DNA of 64,000 bases from Aplysia californica (lineage: Eukaryota; Mollusca; Gastropoda; Aplysiida; Aplysiidae): contig NW_004797363.1 of NCBI RefSeq assembly GCF_000002075.1, positions 136,097 through 200,096 of the forward strand, read 5' to 3'. The position numbers were made by a program, and so were the translations under genes. Under the pieces are notes generated by a model, which saw only the letters and a list, made by a program, of their open reading frames with translations, was not told the origin of the DNA and did not search any database. The stretch's first letter is position 1; every line of letters begins with the position of its first letter. Below are positions 60,055-64,000 of this stretch, in pieces.

Positions 60055-60808
60055 ATTCATTCTGTAAGTTTTTATTTCATTTTATTGATTTTTTTTACAA
60101 ATGAGATGGCAAATGTATTGACTTACGTACTTGACCATTCATTACATGATGAGCTGTGTATCCACAGATTTTGATATGTGTGGATAGAATGTTCTTTGTG
60201 GAATGGTGGTAGTAATGTCAAAGGCGCGAGCTGACATTGCAGTGTGTACTTAAATCTACAAAGAGATAAGGCTAAAAGCTAATTTGTAACTGGGGAAGAG
60301 TGGCAAAGAGACTTTTATTGTCCAACACAGCTCAGAATGCAGAGATGGAAATGACCTGAAGGACATGAGTAGATTGCTGATAAACCCAGAGAGTGTTACT
60401 GTTACTATTATGTGAAAAAGGATTTGCTGATTATGATTTACGAATTGTTCATCTTTTAGCTTTCCATGAACTTCTCAGTTGTGCAAACAGGACAGTGCCT
60501 GCAAATACAATTATGTACTATTTTGAATTTTTGAACGTGAGTTTTGTGTGAACTTTTCAACTGTATGTAATTAGGTGATTGTTTTTGAGCAGGAACTACT
60601 GTGGTAAGAAAGCTGTTGGCGATGTGTGTGTAGTTCGTGGTCTAAATTTGAAAATGTCAATGAAATGAAGTTTGACACATTCCTTTGTGTGGTTTTGGTC
60701 ATGGTTGCCTGGCAGAGAGATTTAACACACAAGTCAAGCAAAGGCCGTGATATTGTGAGATGGGTCTCTACGCTATTTTTGCAAGCGCATGTGCGGTTAA
60801 AGAAACAG

Positions 60809-61030
60809 TAGGCGCTCCATTAGCTCAGCTTGTTTCATGCTTCACTACAATGCGGATGGCCCTGGTTCGAGTTTCAGACTAGGTCTTCCTGAACTCGGGT
60901 CGTTATGTGGAGTTTTCATGGCTGTCAGCCCATTTGGCTAGATCCTATTGGAGACACATTAATTTTGTAGATTCCACCTCTCGAATAACCTAAGTGTTGA
61001 CAGGGGTGTTAAACCCTTATGCTTACTTAC
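60809..61030 (+). repeat. tRNA-derived SINE, group D
   Basis: The head GGCGCTCCATTAGCTCAGCT carries an A-box-like region, with B-box GGTTCGAGTTTC about 45 bp on. The tail ends CTTATGCTTACTTACTAATG. Only one copy seen here. Confidence 0.65.
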
Positions 61031-61364
61031 TAATGAAACGGTTCCAGTGGCAAATGTAGATTTATAAAACATTTTTTTATAAAAATAAAAATCAAGATAA
61101 TTATTCAATCAAAAAGATTTTCTATTCATAGTGATATCATACCTAATGGTGTCTTCTTGCAAAGTTTCCGCTATTTTAGTTTTATTTAGTAAACAAAAAA
61201 GAACTTTAGGCAAAAAACTATCAGTGCTATTAAATAATCCTTTTTTTTTTCCAATTCAAACACATTTTGAAAGTGAAAGGTACTTGCTTTGGTGGGGGGG
61301 AGGGGTATAAATCATCTAATTAACTAATTAGCCCCCCCCCAAATATAAGCTTTACCAGTGTTTC

Positions 61365-61575
61365 TTACTTTCATGTCGCAGTTTGGCTCTTCTCTGTCTA
61401 ATGCCCTGAGTTTCCCAAGTTGGGAGAACATTTTTATCGAGTATCTCTGTCTTTCTACTGAGATGGTGTATCCCTCTCAGCCCGGGGTGGCCCTGACAGG
61501 CATGTTTGGAAGCTATCTACCTGAATGATCTAAATTGTGTCGATGAGGACATTAAAACACCTGCATTAAAAATTA
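61365..61575 (+). repeat. tRNA-derived SINE, group C (5' end diverged)
   Basis: Shares GGTGTATCCCTCTCAGCCCG, GGTGGCCCTGACAGGCATG and GATCTAAATTGTGTCGATGA with 23878 and 63270. Confidence 0.72.
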
Positions 61576-62206
61576 TATGTATATATTTTTTCTGCACTAA
61601 AACACACCTGCAAACAAGTGTTTGTAAATTTGGCCTTTTTTTTACCAGCATATACCGTAAACATGTTCCAAGAAGCTAGATTTACTGCTCCTGTCTCTTT
61701 TTCTATTGCTGAATCAGACAGCGAGTTCCATTTCTCTAGTAGGCTACATGTATTATACTATACAGCCCTTTGCAGATGCTGGTTGGACGTAAATAATATC
61801 TTTGTATTGAACAGTATCAAAAACAAACAAGAGTAGACCCCTCTTAGAATGTATGGTCTTTAGCACTTAAATGAAGACAAAATAAATAAGTGTTGTGAGC
61901 ATGTGTATTGTTTCTGCAACGTTTTATATAATTGATTCATTGCAGTAGAAATAATGGACAAACAGTTCACTGTGAGTCGATTGTGCGGAAGGATTAAAAT
62001 TAAAAAAAAACTCTGTTGATGCTACACAGGCAATACTTCGCCTACGAGTTTTTACATGATAAATATTTAATAGTTTGTACATTCATATAATTATGAATAA
62101 ATTGATATTTCGTGGAATTGTTGCATCTTCTTTGTTTTTTAGTTTTTTTTTCTCTTTAGCAAATTTGTAAGGGTAGATCAAATTAAAAACATTTTTTGGG
62201 GTAAGT

Positions 62207-62882
62207 GTTTTATGGAGCTCGGAGCTGCATAAGGTCATATGAGTGTGTGGGACAAACCACAAATTTTCAGTTGGTAGGAAATTTTAAATTTTACGCGGGT
62301 GGCGCCGAAGCCTACTCTTATCGATTATGGTCCACCAAGGGATCTTTAACGGGCGCAACTTGCGCTCAAGACCTCCGAGATTTTTCACCCTTGTCCAAGA
62401 AGGCTAGATGTAGATCTTACCTACTACAGTGGAAACCTGATATAACAGGTATGGTGGGACCAGAGAAAAAGTCCTGGTATATCAGATCCCTGTCAAATCA
62501 GAAATGCAAGGAAAGTAAGTATTTTTGGACTAATCCAGCTGTATTTATTCATGTGTAGTTTCCCTTGCCACAAATACCCTGCGCATGACACATATTATTA
62601 TTATGGTTTACACACTGTACAAGATCAGGGGTGTCGCTGAAAGACAGCAGTAAGAAGGAGCTAAGGAGTAGCAGTAGAAAGGCAGCAGAAAGTGTCAGGA
62701 GCCCAGGAGGTGAGCGGGTGAGAGCAGAAAGTAAAGCAGACGGCAGGACATTGTTAGAGAGCAGGTAAGGAAATTAAAGGAGAACATTTTTAGAGAACAG
62801 AATTTTCCGTCGTTGTCTGGATTCGAACCTGGGACCTTTTGAATAAGAGATGAACACTAACCTCCAGACCACGAGAGCCCCC
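62207..62882 (-). repeat. tRNA-derived SINE, group I, reverse, interrupted by a MITE
   Basis: In reverse it starts with the head (complement of CTCCAGACCACGAGAGCCCC and GGATTCGAACCTGGGACC) and ends with the tail (complement of GGAGCTGCATAAGGTCATAT). A 191-bp insertion splits it at 62427-62617. Confidence 0.83.
62427..62617. mobile_element. TA-flanked MITE nested in a SINE, 191 bp
   Basis: The left end CAGTGGAAACCTGATATAAC and right end GGTTTACACACTG lie between TA dinucleotides (62425-62426, 62618-62619). In the two uninterrupted group I copies the flanking sequence is continuous (CCTGATCTTATGGTAGGTAA), which dates this insertion after the SINE. Confidence 0.72.
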
Positions 62883-63269
62883 AATTGTAGTTTTTTGTAC
62901 AGGGTACCTTGAGGTCACGGTAAAGACTACAGAACCTTAACATTAAAAATTAGTACTAACAGGAGGTGTTGTGGATATTTTATCTATATTTTTGTTTGTT
63001 TTACATTTTTTAAATTTATTAATTAATTTATAATTTTTTAAAAAAATTATTATTTTTATTTTATTTTATTTTTATTTTTTTGGAGGGGGGGGAGGCTTCA
63101 AAAGGTTTGACAGAGAATGTCGGTGTAATGAACAAGTGACTGGGTGAGACGAGACAAGACTCATGAATAGGAAATAAATGTTCTTCCTCTTGGCAAAACT
63201 TTTTTGTGTTGAAAGGGATGTAAGAAACCTTGTCACACATTGCTGGGGCTTTATCCTGAGTGACTAGCG

Positions 63270-63490
63270 TCCGTGGTGTAGCGCACTGTTGTACGTAGGA
63301 GACTTAATCTTTCGATTCTCGAGTGAGGAGCAATTTTTAAAATGTATCTCAGGTCTTTCTGCCGGAATGCGGGAATGTTGTATCCCTCTCAGTCCGGGTT
63401 GGCCCTGACAGGCATGGTCGGAATCCCGCCTCCTGAAGGATCTAAATTATGTCTATAGGAGCATAAAAACACCGACATAAAAATTGTATA
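63270..63490 (+). repeat. tRNA-derived SINE, group C, best copy
   Basis: The head GTCCGTGGTGTAGCGCACTG and B-box-like TTTCGATTCT are followed by TTGTATCCCTCTCAGTCCGG, GTTGGCCCTGACAGGCATGG and AGGATCTAAATTATGTCTAT. Confidence 0.78.
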
Positions 63491-64000
63491 TCCCGACTGT
63501 AGTAATCTGTACGTTAGTGATCCTTTCACTAACACGTGTTTGGATTTATGATTTTCAGCATTAGATATAATTAGAAGCTAAAGCCCGGGGAGGGGGGGGG
63601 GAGGTGTCAGGTCTCGAGCGGGTGTTGTTACCCTTGGATGACCAGTTCTGGAGTGGGTCTTGAACATACCTAGTCACAACGTACCAAAGTTGAAACTCAT
63701 TGAAAGATAGATTTTTATCAGCTGACTTTGAATGTCTTGGCAGCGGAGTCGGGAAAAAATTTCCATTTTCTTCTTTTTTTACGTGGATGTTGTGAACACT
63801 TAATTAAAACACCGAAATATTTTTACATGTCATGTATAACATGACCTATCTACTTTTTAGAGTACGTAGCATAATAGTATAATTCACGTGAAAGAAAGGG
63901 CGAATCAAAAGAAGACTGTACACAAAAATGGTACCTTTTTTGGTCACCAGTTTAATACTTGCGTCCTTCCCCTAACACTATTGGTTAGGATACCGGATCC

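Larger units (their letters stand above)
54188..62150 (+). other. Probable STK11 3' UTR and downstream DNA
   Basis: No coding exon recognised. AATAAA hexamers on the + strand lie at 55622-55627, 58105-58110 and 61881-61886. The second and third are followed by GT-rich stretches and are good poly(A)-signal candidates. The interval also holds a 250-bp TIR element (56419-56668), a lone SINE tail (59998-60054), two tRNA SINEs (60809-61030, 61365-61575) and G homopolymers (58005-58020, 58679-58694). Confidence 0.4.

Overview
The window is genomic DNA of an invertebrate animal. Genes have many small exons with GT-AG introns, non-coding DNA is AT-rich, and the window is full of short tRNA-derived SINEs, TA-flanked and TTAA-flanked miniature DNA transposons, and microsatellites. 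The proteins are orthologues of human proteins, but the repeats are not vertebrate. A mollusc, perhaps a gastropod, is my best guess; this is inference, since no species-diagnostic marker is present.

Three protein genes account for the coding sequence. (1) POMGNT1, + strand, 1449-13591: thirteen exons give the last 516 residues of protein O-mannose beta-1,2-GlcNAc transferase; the 5' exons lie upstream of the window. (2) CLPP, - strand, 33937-27966: six exons give a complete 236-residue mitochondrial ClpP peptidase with an intact Ser-His-Asp triad. (3) STK11/LKB1, + strand, 36918-54187: nine exons give a complete 450-residue LKB1 kinase ending in a polybasic tail and a CKQS CaaX box. Every junction keeps the reading frame and matches the known proteins. 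POMGNT1 and CLPP converge across about 14 kb (13592-27965); CLPP and STK11 diverge across about 3 kb (33938-36917). The three genes belong to unrelated processes (Golgi O-mannose glycosylation, mitochondrial proteolysis, energy-sensing kinase signalling), so no operon-like cooperation is implied.

The rest is introns, probable long 3' UTRs (after 13591 and after 54187) and repeats. At least three SINE groups with different heads share one 3' tail whose ends pair as a short stem (GGCGCTC...GAGCGCC). A lone tail with its own target-site duplication lies at 59998-60054. A pogo/Tigger-like MITE family with CAGTYGAACCTG ends occurs at least seven times. Two piggyBac-like MITEs have TTAA flanks. STK11 intron 1 holds a LINE remnant, a foldback element and a TA-flanked MITE, and the 33.7-39.6 kb stretch is rich in interlocked AGATCT/TCTAGA.

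The most interesting observations concern splice sites. In the last POMGNT1 intron a 36-bp insertion, flanked by an 8-bp duplication, carries a 31-bp identical copy of the genuine 3' splice junction of the last exon. In STK11 a SINE landed inside the exon 8 acceptor, so that acceptor now lies just 3' of the SINE tail. I saw no prokaryote-type system, CRISPR array, rRNA gene or functional tRNA gene, and no clear new multi-gene system.
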